DNA of 25,672 bases. Source: Sphingomonadaceae bacterium. GTDB taxonomy: Bacteria > Pseudomonadota > Alphaproteobacteria > Sphingomonadales > Sphingomonadaceae. Shown here one piece after another: positions 7,121 through 15,095 of this stretch. A model generated the notes under the pieces. The model made no database searches. It had not been told where the DNA came from and saw nothing but the letters and a program-made list of their open reading frames with translations. Location: NCBI GenBank assembly GCA_019245455.1, contig JAFARM010000037.1, forward strand, positions 1 to 25,672. The letters run 5' to 3'. Position 1 is the first letter of the stretch. The number at the start of each line of letters is the position of its first letter. Both the position numbers and the translations under genes were made by a program.

Positions 7121-8425
7121 GTGCCCCCCTTTCCCTGGACTGACGCGATCATCGTCCTGGCGTTGATCGGCCTCAACGGCTTTCTCAGCATGGCCGAGCT
7201 CGCCGTGGTATCGGCACGCCGTCCGCGTCTGCGCGGGCTGGCGGCGGCTGGCAACCGCGGCGCGGCGACGGCGCTGGCGCTCGCCGAGCGGCCCGCGCGG
7301 TTCCTGTCATCGGCGCAGGCCGGCATCACGCTCGTCTCGATCCTGAACGGCGCTTTCTCCGGCTCGAGCCTTGCCGGCCCCGTGGCCCAGCGGCTCGCCG
7401 CGTGGGGCGTGTCCGTCACACAGGCCCACGACCTCGGCTTCGGCATTGTCATCGTCGCCACGACCTATGTCTCGCTCATCGCCGGCGAACTGGTGCCCAA
7501 GCAGTTCGCGCTGCGCTCGCCGGAACCGATCGCCTGCGCCGTCGCTCCGGCGATGCTGTGGCTGACGCGGCTGGCGTCGCCGTTCGCCTGGGTACTCGAC
7601 CGTTCGAGCGCGCTCGTCTTCCGGCTGCTCGGCCAGGCGCGCGACGCCAGCCACAGCGTAACCGAGGAGGAGCTGCGCTCGGTCGTCGCCGAGGCGGAGA
7701 CGGCCGGCGTCATCGAGGAGAGCGAACGGCAGATGATCAGCGGTATCATGCGGCTGGCCGACCGACCGGTGCGCGGGGTGATGACGCCGCGGAACCGCAT
7801 CGATTGGCTCGACGCGGACGCCAGCGAGGTCGAGATCCGCGCCCACCTCGCTGCGACGCCGCACACCCGCCTGCCGGTCGCCGCGGGTTCGGTCGACGAC
7901 ATCGTCGGCGTCGTGCAGGCGCGCGATGTCGTCACCGCGCTGATCGATGGGACGCCGCTCGACCTGCGCGCGCTGGCGCGGCCCGCCCCCGTCATCCCCG
8001 ACCTGCTCGATGCGATGGACGCGCTGGCGACGCTGCGCGACGCGGCGATCCCGATCGCCCTCGTCCACGACGAGTATGGTCACTTCGAAGGCATCGTCAC
8101 GCCCGCCGACCTGCTCGCCGCGATCGCCGGCGAGTTCCGCTCCGACCTCGACGCCGGCAGCGACCCGCCCGCGGTCGAGCGCGCCGACGGGTCGTGGCTG
8201 CTGTCGGGATCGCTGCCGGCCGACGAAATGGCCGAGCGGCTCGGGCTCGACCTGCCGGCGGCGCGCGACTACCAGACCGTCGCCGGCTTCGTCCTAGACG
8301 TGCTCCGCCACCTGCCCGAGACCGGCGAGGTGTTCGACAGCGACGGGTGGCGGTTCGAGGTCGTCGATATGGATGGGCACAAGATCGACAAGATCCTGGC
8401 CTCCTGCCTGGCCGAGGCCGACTAG
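7121..8425 (+). CDS. Hemolysin family / CNNM-CBS-CorC_HlyC domain membrane protein
   Basis: A 434-residue protein of the family often labelled 'hemolysin'; relatives (CorC, YfjD, CNNM) are linked to Mg2+/Co2+ transport rather than haemolysis. Domains in order are a DUF21/CNNM membrane domain (about 1-190, with [19 protein letters not shown] and [13 protein letters not shown]), a linker [27 protein letters not shown] split over two helices, a CBS pair (about 205-340, with [21 protein letters not shown]-type strand and [17 protein letters not shown]), and a C-terminal CorC_HlyC domain (about 350-430, with [14 protein letters not shown]). The start is GTG 7121, preceded by GGAG at 7113-7116. It diverges from ihfB. 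Its TAG stop shares CTAG (8422-8425) with queF. Confidence 0.93.
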   Translation: MPPFPWTDAIIVLALIGLNGFLSMAELAVVSARRPRLRGLAAAGNRGAATALALAERPARFLSSAQAGITLVSILNGAFSGSSLAGPVAQRLAAWGVSVTQAHDLGFGIVIVATTYVSLIAGELVPKQFALRSPEPIACAVAPAMLWLTRLASPFAWVLDRSSALVFRLLGQARDASHSVTEEELRSVVAEAETAGVIEESERQMISGIMRLADRPVRGVMTPRNRIDWLDADASEVEIRAHLAATPHTRLPVAAGSVDDIVGVVQARDVVTALIDGTPLDLRALARPAPVIPDLLDAMDALATLRDAAIPIALVHDEYGHFEGIVTPADLLAAIAGEFRSDLDAGSDPPAVERADGSWLLSGSLPADEMAERLGLDLPAARDYQTVAGFVLDVLRHLPETGEVFDSDGWRFEVVDMDGHKIDKILASCLAEAD

Positions 8426-8874
8426 CGCCCGCGGTACGCGGGCACACCCTGGTCGGGCAGCCAGACGCCGGCGGGCGGGGGGCCGCTCTGCCAGAACACG
8501 TCGATCGGGATGCCGCCGCGCGGGTACCAGAAGCCGCCGATCCGCAGCCACTTCGGGTTCATTTCGGCGACCAGGCGCTGGCCGATGCCGACGGTGCAGT
8601 CCTCGTGGAAGGCGGCATGGTTGCGGAAGCTGCCGAGGAACAGCTTGAGCGATTTCGATTCGACGATGCGCTCGGCGGGGACATAGTCGATGACGAGATG
8701 GGCGAAATCGGGCTGGCCGGTGACCGGGCACAATGAGGTGAACTCGGGCACGGCGAAGCGGACCAGATAGTCGGTCCCGACGCGCGGGTTGGGCGGGTAG
8801 TCGAGCACGGCCTCGGCCGGGGTCGCGGGGAGCGGCGCGGCGCGGCCGAGCGCGGTCGGGGCATATTCGGTCAT
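8422..8874 (-). CDS. queF: NADPH-dependent 7-cyano-7-deazaguanine reductase QueF
   Basis: QueF reduces the nitrile of preQ0 to preQ1 in queuosine biosynthesis, a cytoplasmic four-electron reduction with NADPH. The 150 residues match the short single-domain type (B. subtilis-like). The catalytic segment is [15 protein letters not shown], with nucleophile Cys49 and proton donor Asp56. The NADPH-binding QueF motif ESKSLKLF is at 72-79, and substrate-binding His90-Glu91 lies in FHEDC. The start is ATG 8874-8872. No other queuosine gene (queC, queD, queE, tgt) is in the window, so this is a scattered member of the pathway, and no preQ1 riboswitch-like structure is evident upstream. It converges on the CNNM/CBS gene with a shared CTAG stop and diverges from sseA across 87 bases. 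Confidence 0.97.
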   Translation of the reverse strand: MTEYAPTALGRAAPLPATPAEAVLDYPPNPRVGTDYLVRFAVPEFTSLCPVTGQPDFAHLVIDYVPAERIVESKSLKLFLGSFRNHAAFHEDCTVGIGQRLVAEMNPKWLRIGGFWYPRGGIPIDVFWQSGPPPAGVWLPDQGVPAYRGR

Positions 8875-8902
8875 CGCCGTCGACCTAACGGCAAATCCAC
8901 CC

Positions 8903-8931
8903 CTGACAAGGGGCTGCCCCGCCGCTATCAC
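8903..8931 (+). promoter_or_regulatory. Candidate sigma-70-type promoter for the sseA operon
   Basis: CTGACA (8903-8908, 5 of 6 to TTGACA) and TATCAC (8926-8931, 4 of 6 to TATAAT) are separated by 17 bases. They lie 30 bases before the sseA start, in the short region between divergent queF and sseA. Spacing and position are right; no transcript evidence is available. Confidence 0.4.
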
Positions 8932-8961
8932 GACCGCCGAGACGATCCTGGGAGAGACGCG

Positions 8962-9804
8962 ATGACCCCGCTGGTGACGACCGAATGGCTCGCAGCCGAG
9001 CTTGGCGCCAACGACCTCAGGATCGTTGATGCGACGCTGTTCCTCGACGGTGACGGTCGCGATGCGCGCGCCGAGTTCGAAGCGGCGCACGTGCCGGGCG
9101 CGGTCTTCCTCGACCTCGACGAGCTCGCCGATACAACGTCGCCGCTGCCCAATATGCTGCCCAGCCCGGAGAAGTTCGCGAGCCGGATGCAGGCGCTCGG
9201 TCTCGGCGACGGCAGCCGCATCGTCGTCTACGACAACTCGCCGCTGCACTCGGCGGCGCGGGCGTGGTGGATGCTGAACCTGTTCGGCGCGCATCAGGTG
9301 GCGCTGCTCGACGGCGGCTTCGCCAAGTGGCAGGCGGAGGGGCGCGCGACCGAATCGGGCAAGCCCGTTGTCCGCCACCGCCACTTCACCGTCTGGGCCG
9401 ATACCAAGCCTGTCCGGACGATGGCGCAGATGAATGAGAATCTGCGATCGAAGGCGGAGCAGGTGGTCGACGCGCGCTCGGCCGGGCGCTTCGCCGGGAC
9501 CGAGCCCGAGCCGCACGCAGGGCTGCGCGCCGGCCATATGCCCGGAGCGAAGAACCTGCCGCAGACGGCCCTGTTCAACGCCGACGGGACGTGGAAGGCG
9601 GGTGTCGAGCTGAAGGCGGCGTTTGATGCTGCCGGGGTCGACCTCCACAAGCCGATCGTCACCACCTGCGGCAGCGGCATCACCGCCGCCGTCGTCGCCT
9701 TTGGCGCGCATCTGCTCGGGGCGAAGGACGTGGCGCTGTACGACGGCAGCTGGGCCGAATGGGGCGCCTCCCCGACCGCGCCGGTGGTCACCGGGGCGGC
9801 GTGA
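8962..9804 (+). CDS. sseA: 3-mercaptopyruvate sulfurtransferase (rhodanese-like)
   Basis: This enzyme transfers sulfur from 3-mercaptopyruvate to an acceptor thiol or cyanide, giving pyruvate. The 280 residues form two rhodanese domains. The inactive N-terminal domain (about 1-130) has [18 protein letters not shown] and [17 protein letters not shown]. The catalytic domain (about 150-280) has [25 protein letters not shown] and the active-site loop CGSGIT with Cys236. The CG[ST]G[VI]T loop is diagnostic of mercaptopyruvate sulfurtransferases; thiosulfate-preferring rhodaneses carry a CRKG-type loop instead. The start is ATG 8962 with GGGAGAG about 6 bases upstream. The stop overlaps the next gene's GTG as GTGA (9801-9804), so it is coupled to the cystathionine beta-lyase gene; both act in cysteine and sulfur metabolism. 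Confidence 0.96.
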   Translation: MTPLVTTEWLAAELGANDLRIVDATLFLDGDGRDARAEFEAAHVPGAVFLDLDELADTTSPLPNMLPSPEKFASRMQALGLGDGSRIVVYDNSPLHSAARAWWMLNLFGAHQVALLDGGFAKWQAEGRATESGKPVVRHRHFTVWADTKPVRTMAQMNENLRSKAEQVVDARSAGRFAGTEPEPHAGLRAGHMPGAKNLPQTALFNADGTWKAGVELKAAFDAAGVDLHKPIVTTCGSGITAAVVAFGAHLLGAKDVALYDGSWAEWGASPTAPVVTGAA

Positions 9805-10994
9805 GCGGGACCACCGGCCGCGACACCCGCCTCGTCGAAACCGGCCGGCTCGACGCCTGGACGCGCGGGCCGGGGATGGACGCGGGCATCGTCAACCCGC
9901 CGGTTTGGCACGCCTCGACCATCCTGTTCGACAGCCTCGCCGCGCTCGACGAGGCGCGGCGGCAACCCGATCAGGGGCTGTTCTACGGCCGGCGGGGGAC
10001 GCCGACGCAGTGGGCGCTCGAGGCGGCGCTGACCGAACTCGAGCCGGGGGCGGCCGGGACCAAGCTGTACCCCAGCGGCGTCGCGGCGGTGGCGGCGGCG
10101 CTGCTGACGGTGGTGCGCGCCGGCGACCATGTGCTGATGGTTGACACCGCCTATGAGCCGAGCCGCGCCTTTGCCGACCGCTTCCTGAAGCCGCTCGGCA
10201 TCGCCACCACCTTTTACCCGCCGACCGCCGACGTGACGCCCCTGCTGCGGCCCGAGACACGGGCGATCCTGCTCGAGTCGCCCGGTTCGCTCAGCTTCGA
10301 GGTGCAGGACGTGCCGGCGATCGTCGCCGTGGCGCGCCAACGCAACATCGCGACGATCATGGACAACACCTGGGCGACGCCGCAGCTGTTTCCGGCAATC
10401 GGGCACGGCGTCGACTTCAGCGTGCAGGCGCTGACCAAATACACCGGCGGGCATAGCGACCTGATGATGGGGTCGGTGACGACGACGGCGAAGTGGTGGG
10501 GGCGGCTGAAGACCAAGTCGTACCTGCTCGGCTACTGCGTCGGGCCCGACGACGCCTATCTGGCGCTGCGCGGCCTGCGCACCCTGGGCCTTCGCCTCGA
10601 CCGGCAGGGGGCGAGCGCGCTCACCGTCGCCGAGTGGCTGCGGGGGCACCCGGCGGTGGCGCGGGTGCTGCACCCGGCGCTTCCCGACGACCCCGGCCAT
10701 GCGCTGTGGCAGCGTGACTTCACCGGCACGTCGGGGTTGTTCGCCTTCGTCCTCAAGCGCGGTGCGCGGCGGCATACGGCGGCGCTGATCGACGACCTGG
10801 CGCATTTCGGCATCGGCTTCTCCTGGGGCGGGTACGAGAGCCTGATCCTGCCGGTCGAACTCGACGGCATCCGTACCGCCACCAGCCCCGACGCGGGGGG
10901 GCAGATCATCCGGCTGTCAATCGGGCTTGAGGATCCAGCCGATCTGATCGCCGACCTCGCGGCCGGGCTCGACCGCTACGAGGCGCAGTTCTGA
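9801..10994 (+). CDS. metC: Cystathionine beta-lyase (Cys/Met metabolism PLP enzyme)
   Basis: A fold-type I PLP enzyme that cleaves cystathionine to homocysteine, pyruvate and ammonia in methionine synthesis. It has 397 residues from GTG 9801. Visible features are [15 protein letters not shown] near the N terminus, FYGRRGTPT (61-69, phosphate-binding Tyr and Arg contributed across the dimer), [13 protein letters not shown], Asp188 in IMDNTWATP (pyridine nitrogen ligand) and the PLP lysine Lys213 in [10 protein letters not shown]. The C-terminal FSWGGYESL and [17 protein letters not shown] are typical of MetC. The MetC branch is favoured over CGS/MGL by [21 protein letters not shown]. The start codon overlaps the sseA stop (GTGA); a longer upstream reading lies inside sseA and is rejected. 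Confidence 0.94.
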   Translation: MSGTTGRDTRLVETGRLDAWTRGPGMDAGIVNPPVWHASTILFDSLAALDEARRQPDQGLFYGRRGTPTQWALEAALTELEPGAAGTKLYPSGVAAVAAALLTVVRAGDHVLMVDTAYEPSRAFADRFLKPLGIATTFYPPTADVTPLLRPETRAILLESPGSLSFEVQDVPAIVAVARQRNIATIMDNTWATPQLFPAIGHGVDFSVQALTKYTGGHSDLMMGSVTTTAKWWGRLKTKSYLLGYCVGPDDAYLALRGLRTLGLRLDRQGASALTVAEWLRGHPAVARVLHPALPDDPGHALWQRDFTGTSGLFAFVLKRGARRHTAALIDDLAHFGIGFSWGGYESLILPVELDGIRTATSPDAGGQIIRLSIGLEDPADLIADLAAGLDRYEAQF

Positions 10995-11005
10995 AGCGGG
11001 CGGCG

Positions 11006-12370
11006 GTGGTCGCCGGTGGGGTTGGAGCCGTCAGCCTCGCCCTCGCGTGGCCGGGGATCGCGCTCTACGACACGATGCGGCAGGCGGAACAGCTGAGCGG
11101 GCACGCGCTCGACGACTGGCACCCGCCGGTCATGGCACGGCTGTGGGGCTTGTTCCCGGCGCGGTTGGGAACGGCACCGCTGTTCGCGCTGCAGACCGCC
11201 GCCTTCTATGCCGGCCTGGCACTCGTCTTCGCCGCGCTGCCGCGGCTGCGGCCCGGCGTGGCGGCTTTGGCGGCGGTGGCGCTGGTCATCCCGGCCGACT
11301 GGCAGAGCGTGGTTGTCAAGGACGCGCAGATGGTCGCGGCGCTGACGCTGGCGACGGGGGCCGTTGCCTGGTTCCACCTGCGCGGTCGCCCGCTGCCGCG
11401 CGGGGCAGTGGCCGGGGTGGTGGCATTGCTCGGCTACGCGCTGCTCGTCCGGGCCAATGCGGCGTTCGGGGTCGTACCCTTGGCGCTGGCGTGGGGCGGG
11501 TGGCTGGGCGCGACAGGCCTGATCCGGCGAGCGGCGCTGGCGGTCGGCGGCGTCTTGGCCGTGCTGGCAGTCAGTCCCGTCGTCAACCACCACCTGCTCG
11601 GCGCGGGCGCGTCGCACGTCGAGCGGGTGCTGCCGGTGTTCGATCTCGCTGGAATCGCTCACTTCGGCGGGGCGCTGCCGCCGCGGATCAATCGGTCGGC
11701 GTGGGCAGAGGTCGAGCGGCGGCGGTGCTATTCGCCCTATTTGTGGGACGCGCTCGGCGACGACAGTCGCTGCGGCTTCGTCGCGTCGGCGCTCGGGCTG
11801 CAGGGGGCGAACGGCGACGGGCTGATCGGCGAGTGGATCCGCACAGTCGTCGCCAACCCCGTGCCCTACGGCCGCCACCGCCTCGCGCACCTCAACGCGA
11901 CGCTGCGCTGGATCGTCCCCTTCGGCCAGCCGAACGCCGGCGCGCCGCCGGATTCGCAGCCGAATACACGGGGGTTGGGCGGCGGCGGGACGTGGCGGAC
12001 GCGGGCGCCGGCGTGGGTCGCGCGGGCGCTCGCGGCGACGCCCTTCGGCTGGCCGGCGGTGTGGTGGGCGGCGAGCCTCGGGTTCGGCTGGGCGGTCGCC
12101 GGGGCGGCGCGGTCGCCGGGGCGTGACCTGGCGCTCGGCCTGCTGATCTCGGCGAGCGCCATGACCCTCGGTTTCGCCGTCGTGTCGATTGCCTCTGATC
12201 TGCGGTACCATTTGTGGAGCATGGTGGCGACCACGCTGGCGCTCCTCGTCGTGCGCGCAACCGTGACCATCCCCCGGATGCGGCTGGTCACGGCGGCGGG
12301 CGCGGTTGCCATCGTCGCGGCGGCGGGCCTAATCGCGCGCATCGTGCTGCCGGCGGGAGGATGGGGATGA
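11006..12370 (+). CDS. Polytopic membrane protein with GT-C-like DDWHPP motif, uncharacterised
   Basis: A roughly 454-residue hydrophobic protein with about 9-11 predicted membrane segments. After the first helix comes a short loop with YDTMRQAEQLSGHALDDWHPP (split here at the Leu before the acidic pair; DDWHPP at 36-41). An acidic pair in the first periplasmic loop is what GT-C-fold glycosyltransferases (GT39/ArnT-like) use, and similar D-W-H-P-P loops occur in uncharacterised bacterial GT-C-like proteins. A large mid-protein loop (about 205-320) contains two cysteines and a Gly/Pro-rich patch. Function is therefore unknown, with a lipid-linked glycosyl transfer role as the best guess. The GTG at 11006 has little ribosome-site support; a CTG at 10991 overlaps the metC stop, has GAGG 7 bases upstream, and would add the basic LKRAA start. 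It is coupled to the amidase by ATGA. Confidence 0.75.
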   Translation: MVAGGVGAVSLALAWPGIALYDTMRQAEQLSGHALDDWHPPVMARLWGLFPARLGTAPLFALQTAAFYAGLALVFAALPRLRPGVAALAAVALVIPADWQSVVVKDAQMVAALTLATGAVAWFHLRGRPLPRGAVAGVVALLGYALLVRANAAFGVVPLALAWGGWLGATGLIRRAALAVGGVLAVLAVSPVVNHHLLGAGASHVERVLPVFDLAGIAHFGGALPPRINRSAWAEVERRRCYSPYLWDALGDDSRCGFVASALGLQGANGDGLIGEWIRTVVANPVPYGRHRLAHLNATLRWIVPFGQPNAGAPPDSQPNTRGLGGGGTWRTRAPAWVARALAATPFGWPAVWWAASLGFGWAVAGAARSPGRDLALGLLISASAMTLGFAVVSIASDLRYHLWSMVATTLALLVVRATVTIPRMRLVTAAGAVAIVAAAGLIARIVLPAGGWG

Positions 12371-13812
12371 CCTTCGACGAGTATAGCGACCTCGACGCGA
12401 CGGCCTTGGCCGCCCTCGTCGCCGCCCGCGCGGTGACGCCGGCCGAGCTGCTCGACACCGCGATCGCGGCGACGGAAGCCGCCAACCCGGCGCTCAACTT
12501 CATCGCCCAGCCGCTTCACAACCGCGCCCGCCGCCGCGCCGCGCAGCCCTTCGCCGGCCCGTTCGGCGGCGTGCCGTTCCTGGTCAAGGACCTCCACCTG
12601 CACATCGCCGGCGAACGCTCGGGCGAGGGCAGCCGGCTGTGGGACGGCTACGTCGCCGACCACGACTCGACGCTGTTCGAGCGCTTCGAGGCGGCCGGCT
12701 TCAACACCTTCGGCAAGACGACGACGCCCGAGTTCGGCCTGACCGTCACCACCGAAAGCCGCGCTTACGGCTTGACCCGCAACCCGTGGAACCCCGACCG
12801 CAGCGCCGGCGGGTCGAGCGGCGGTGCGGCGGCGGCGGTCGCGGCGCGCGTCGTTCCCGCCGCCCATGCCTCGGACGGCGGCGGCTCGATCCGCTGCCCG
12901 GCCGCCGCCTGCGGCCTGTTCGGGCTGAAGCCGTCGCGCGGCCGGGTTCCCGTCGGCCCGCGGGCGACCGAGGGCTGGTTCGGCCTGACGGTCAACCACG
13001 TCGTCACGCGCTCGGTGCGCGATTCGGCGGCGATCCTCGACTGCATCCACGGCGCCGAGGCCGGCAGCCGCTACGTCGCGCCGCCGCCGCCGCGCCCGTT
13101 CCTGGCCATGACCGAACGCCCGGGACCGCGGCTGCGCGTCGCGCTGATGCTCGAGCCGATCACCGGCGTGCCCGTCGACCCGCAGGTCGCCGCCGCCACC
13201 CGCGACGCCGCGCGCCTGCTTGAAACGCTCGGCCACCATGTCGAGGAAGCGTCGCCAAGCCTCGACGCCGCGGCGCTGAACGCCGGCATGACCGCCACCG
13301 TCGGCGCGAGCACCGCCCACGAGGTCGCGCGGCGGCTGCAGGAACTCGGCCGCGACGACGCCGGCGACGACATCGAGCCGGTGCCCCAGATGTGGGTCCA
13401 CATCGGCAAAAGGACGACCGCGGTCGAGCTCGCCGCCGCCAACTTCGCCTTCCAGACGGCGGCGATCGCGCTCGCAACCTTCATGGAGCGGTTCGACGTC
13501 ATCCTGTCGCCGGTCTTCGCCCAGCCGGTGATCGGTCTCGGCCGCATCGACCTGTCGCCCACCGACATCGCCCGATGGACGGCGGCAATCACCGGCTACA
13601 GCCCGTTCACCGCGCTCGCCAACTGGACGGGCGTGCCGGCGATGTCGCTGCCGCTCGCGCACGACGCCGACGGGCTGCCGATCGGGATCATGGTCACGGG
13701 CCGCTACGGCGCCGAGCCGCTGCTGTTCCAGCTGGCTGCCGAGGTCGAGGCTGCGGCCCCGTGGGCCGGGCGCCGGCCGGCTCGTGTTGCGCTGCGGCAA
13801 ACGAACGGTTGA
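12367..13812 (+). CDS. Amidase signature family amidase
   Basis: A 481-residue amidase-signature hydrolase that cleaves a carboxamide or related bond with a Ser-cisSer-Lys triad. All three residues are visible: Lys74 in PFLVKDLHL, cis-Ser150 in SAGGSSGGAAAAVAA, and nucleophile Ser174 in ASDGGGSIRCPAA. The 24-residue spacing between the two serines equals that in FAAH. GLFGLKPSRGRVP and SPFTALANWTGVPAMSLPL are further family blocks. ATG 12367 is chosen over ATG 12361 because GGGAGG at 12355-12360 gives 6 bases spacing to the former and none to the latter. The start overlaps the previous stop as ATGA. There is no signal peptide. GatA is unlikely because GatB/GatC are absent and the C-terminal half differs; the substrate is unknown. 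Confidence 0.93.
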   Translation: MTFDEYSDLDATALAALVAARAVTPAELLDTAIAATEAANPALNFIAQPLHNRARRRAAQPFAGPFGGVPFLVKDLHLHIAGERSGEGSRLWDGYVADHDSTLFERFEAAGFNTFGKTTTPEFGLTVTTESRAYGLTRNPWNPDRSAGGSSGGAAAAVAARVVPAAHASDGGGSIRCPAAACGLFGLKPSRGRVPVGPRATEGWFGLTVNHVVTRSVRDSAAILDCIHGAEAGSRYVAPPPPRPFLAMTERPGPRLRVALMLEPITGVPVDPQVAAATRDAARLLETLGHHVEEASPSLDAAALNAGMTATVGASTAHEVARRLQELGRDDAGDDIEPVPQMWVHIGKRTTAVELAAANFAFQTAAIALATFMERFDVILSPVFAQPVIGLGRIDLSPTDIARWTAAITGYSPFTALANWTGVPAMSLPLAHDADGLPIGIMVTGRYGAEPLLFQLAAEVEAAAPWAGRRPARVALRQTNG

Positions 13813-13876
13813 CCGCCGGCGAGTCGTTTCGGCATAGCGACGGAGCGGGGGGACCGTTCGAACGAGGGACAGCGTC

Positions 13877-15094
13877 ATGCGCCTAATCGTTGTCGCTGCC
13901 CTCTTGGCGCTCGCCGCCTGTGCCAAGAAGGACGACGGCCACGGCGCGCCGCCGCCGGGGGCGCCGGGCGGCCCGCCGCCGGAAGTCACCGTCGCTCACC
14001 CGCTGGTCCAGCCGATCGTCGACTGGGACGACTATACCGGCCGGTTCGAAGCGATCGATTCGGTCGACGTGCGGCCGCGCGTGTCGGGCTATCTCCAGTC
14101 CTTGAACTTCCGCGACGGGCAATTCGTCCGCAAGGGCCAGCTGCTGATGACGATCGACCCGCGGCCGTTCGAGGCCCTGCTGGCGCAGGCCAAGGCCGAC
14201 GAGGCGCGCTACGTCGCCGCCGCCGCCGTCGCCAGGACGGCGTTCGACCGCGAGAAGAAGCTCCTCGACCTGAAGGCGGTCAGCCAGGAGGAATTTGACA
14301 ACGCCGAGGCGACGCTGCGGCAGGCGGTGGCGCAGGTCGGCTCGGCGCGCGCCAACACGCGGGCGAAGGCCTTGGATGTCGAGTTCACCCGCGTCACCGC
14401 GCCGGCCGCCGGCCGCGCCTCGGACCGCAAGGTGTCGGTCGGCAACTACGTCACGAGCGGGCAGACGGCGCTGACGTCGATCGTCTCCTTGAACCCGATC
14501 CACTTCGTCTTCACCGGATCGGAGGCGGTCTACCTCAAGTACGCGCGCGCCAACCGCGCCGGCACGCGGCCGTCGTCGCGCGTCGCCGCCAACCCGGTCG
14601 ACATCCGCCTGGCCGACGAGACCGACTATCGCTGGCACGGGCGGATGGACTTCGTCGACAACGCCATCGACCTCGGCTCCGGGACGATTCGCGGCCGCGC
14701 CATCGTCCGCAACCCCGACGGCATCCTGACGCCGGGGATGTTCGGCCATATGCGCCTGCTCGGCTCGGGCGCGTACCAAGGCCTGCTGGTGCCGGAGGAC
14801 GCGATCGTCACCGATCAGACGCGCAAGACGGTGCTCGTCGTCGGCCCCGACGGCAAGGTCGCGGCGAAGGTTCTCGAACTCGGGCCGATCGTCAACGGCC
14901 TGCGCGCCGTTCGCGGCGGGCTGTCGGCGAGCGACAACGTCATCATCGCCGGCGTCCAGCGTGCCCACCCTGGCGCACCGGTGAAGACCGTCGCCGGCCG
15001 GATCGTCGCGCCCGACCCCGGCTCGGCCCCGACGATGCCGACCTACGTCGAGCCGCCGGCGACGGTGGCGACCCCGGCGTCGGCGGTCCGCTGA
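13877..15094 (+). CDS. RND efflux periplasmic adaptor (MexE-like membrane fusion lipoprotein)
   Basis: A 405-residue membrane fusion protein that bridges the inner-membrane pump and the outer-membrane channel. The N terminus is a lipoprotein signal with lipobox LAAC (Cys15), followed by a Gly/Pro-rich linker. The biotinyl-lipoyl half-motifs VDVRPRVSGYLQSLNFRDGQFVRKG and GRASDRKVSVGNYVTSGQ (both split over strands) flank an alpha-hairpin (about 95-165, alanine-rich). The beta-barrel and membrane-proximal domains follow (IDLGSGTIRGRAIVRNPDGILTPGMF split over this region). The opening WDDYTGRFEAIDSVDVRPRVSG resembles the MexE branch. The start is ATG 13877 with GAGGGA upstream. The last 35 residues are Pro/Ala-rich. 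It is the first gene of a complete tripartite operon; the permease starts one base after its stop. Confidence 0.94.
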   Translation: MRLIVVAALLALAACAKKDDGHGAPPPGAPGGPPPEVTVAHPLVQPIVDWDDYTGRFEAIDSVDVRPRVSGYLQSLNFRDGQFVRKGQLLMTIDPRPFEALLAQAKADEARYVAAAAVARTAFDREKKLLDLKAVSQEEFDNAEATLRQAVAQVGSARANTRAKALDVEFTRVTAPAAGRASDRKVSVGNYVTSGQTALTSIVSLNPIHFVFTGSEAVYLKYARANRAGTRPSSRVAANPVDIRLADETDYRWHGRMDFVDNAIDLGSGTIRGRAIVRNPDGILTPGMFGHMRLLGSGAYQGLLVPEDAIVTDQTRKTVLVVGPDGKVAAKVLELGPIVNGLRAVRGGLSASDNVIIAGVQRAHPGAPVKTVAGRIVAPDPGSAPTMPTYVEPPATVATPASAVR

Positions 15095-15095
15095 G

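Noticed and set aside
12361..12366. ATG at 12361 as the amidase start
   Set aside because: It directly abuts GGGAGG with no spacing, whereas ATG 12367 is 6 bases away and overlaps the upstream stop as ATGA.
11866..13989. Long minus-strand open frame (about 700 codons) opposite the amidase and the GT-C-like gene
   Set aside because: Arg/Gly/Asp/Ala-rich translation with no domain, fully antisense to well-supported genes; long antisense frames are expected in DNA of this GC content. The same applies to those at 1630-3498, 9294-10805 and 16287-18236.
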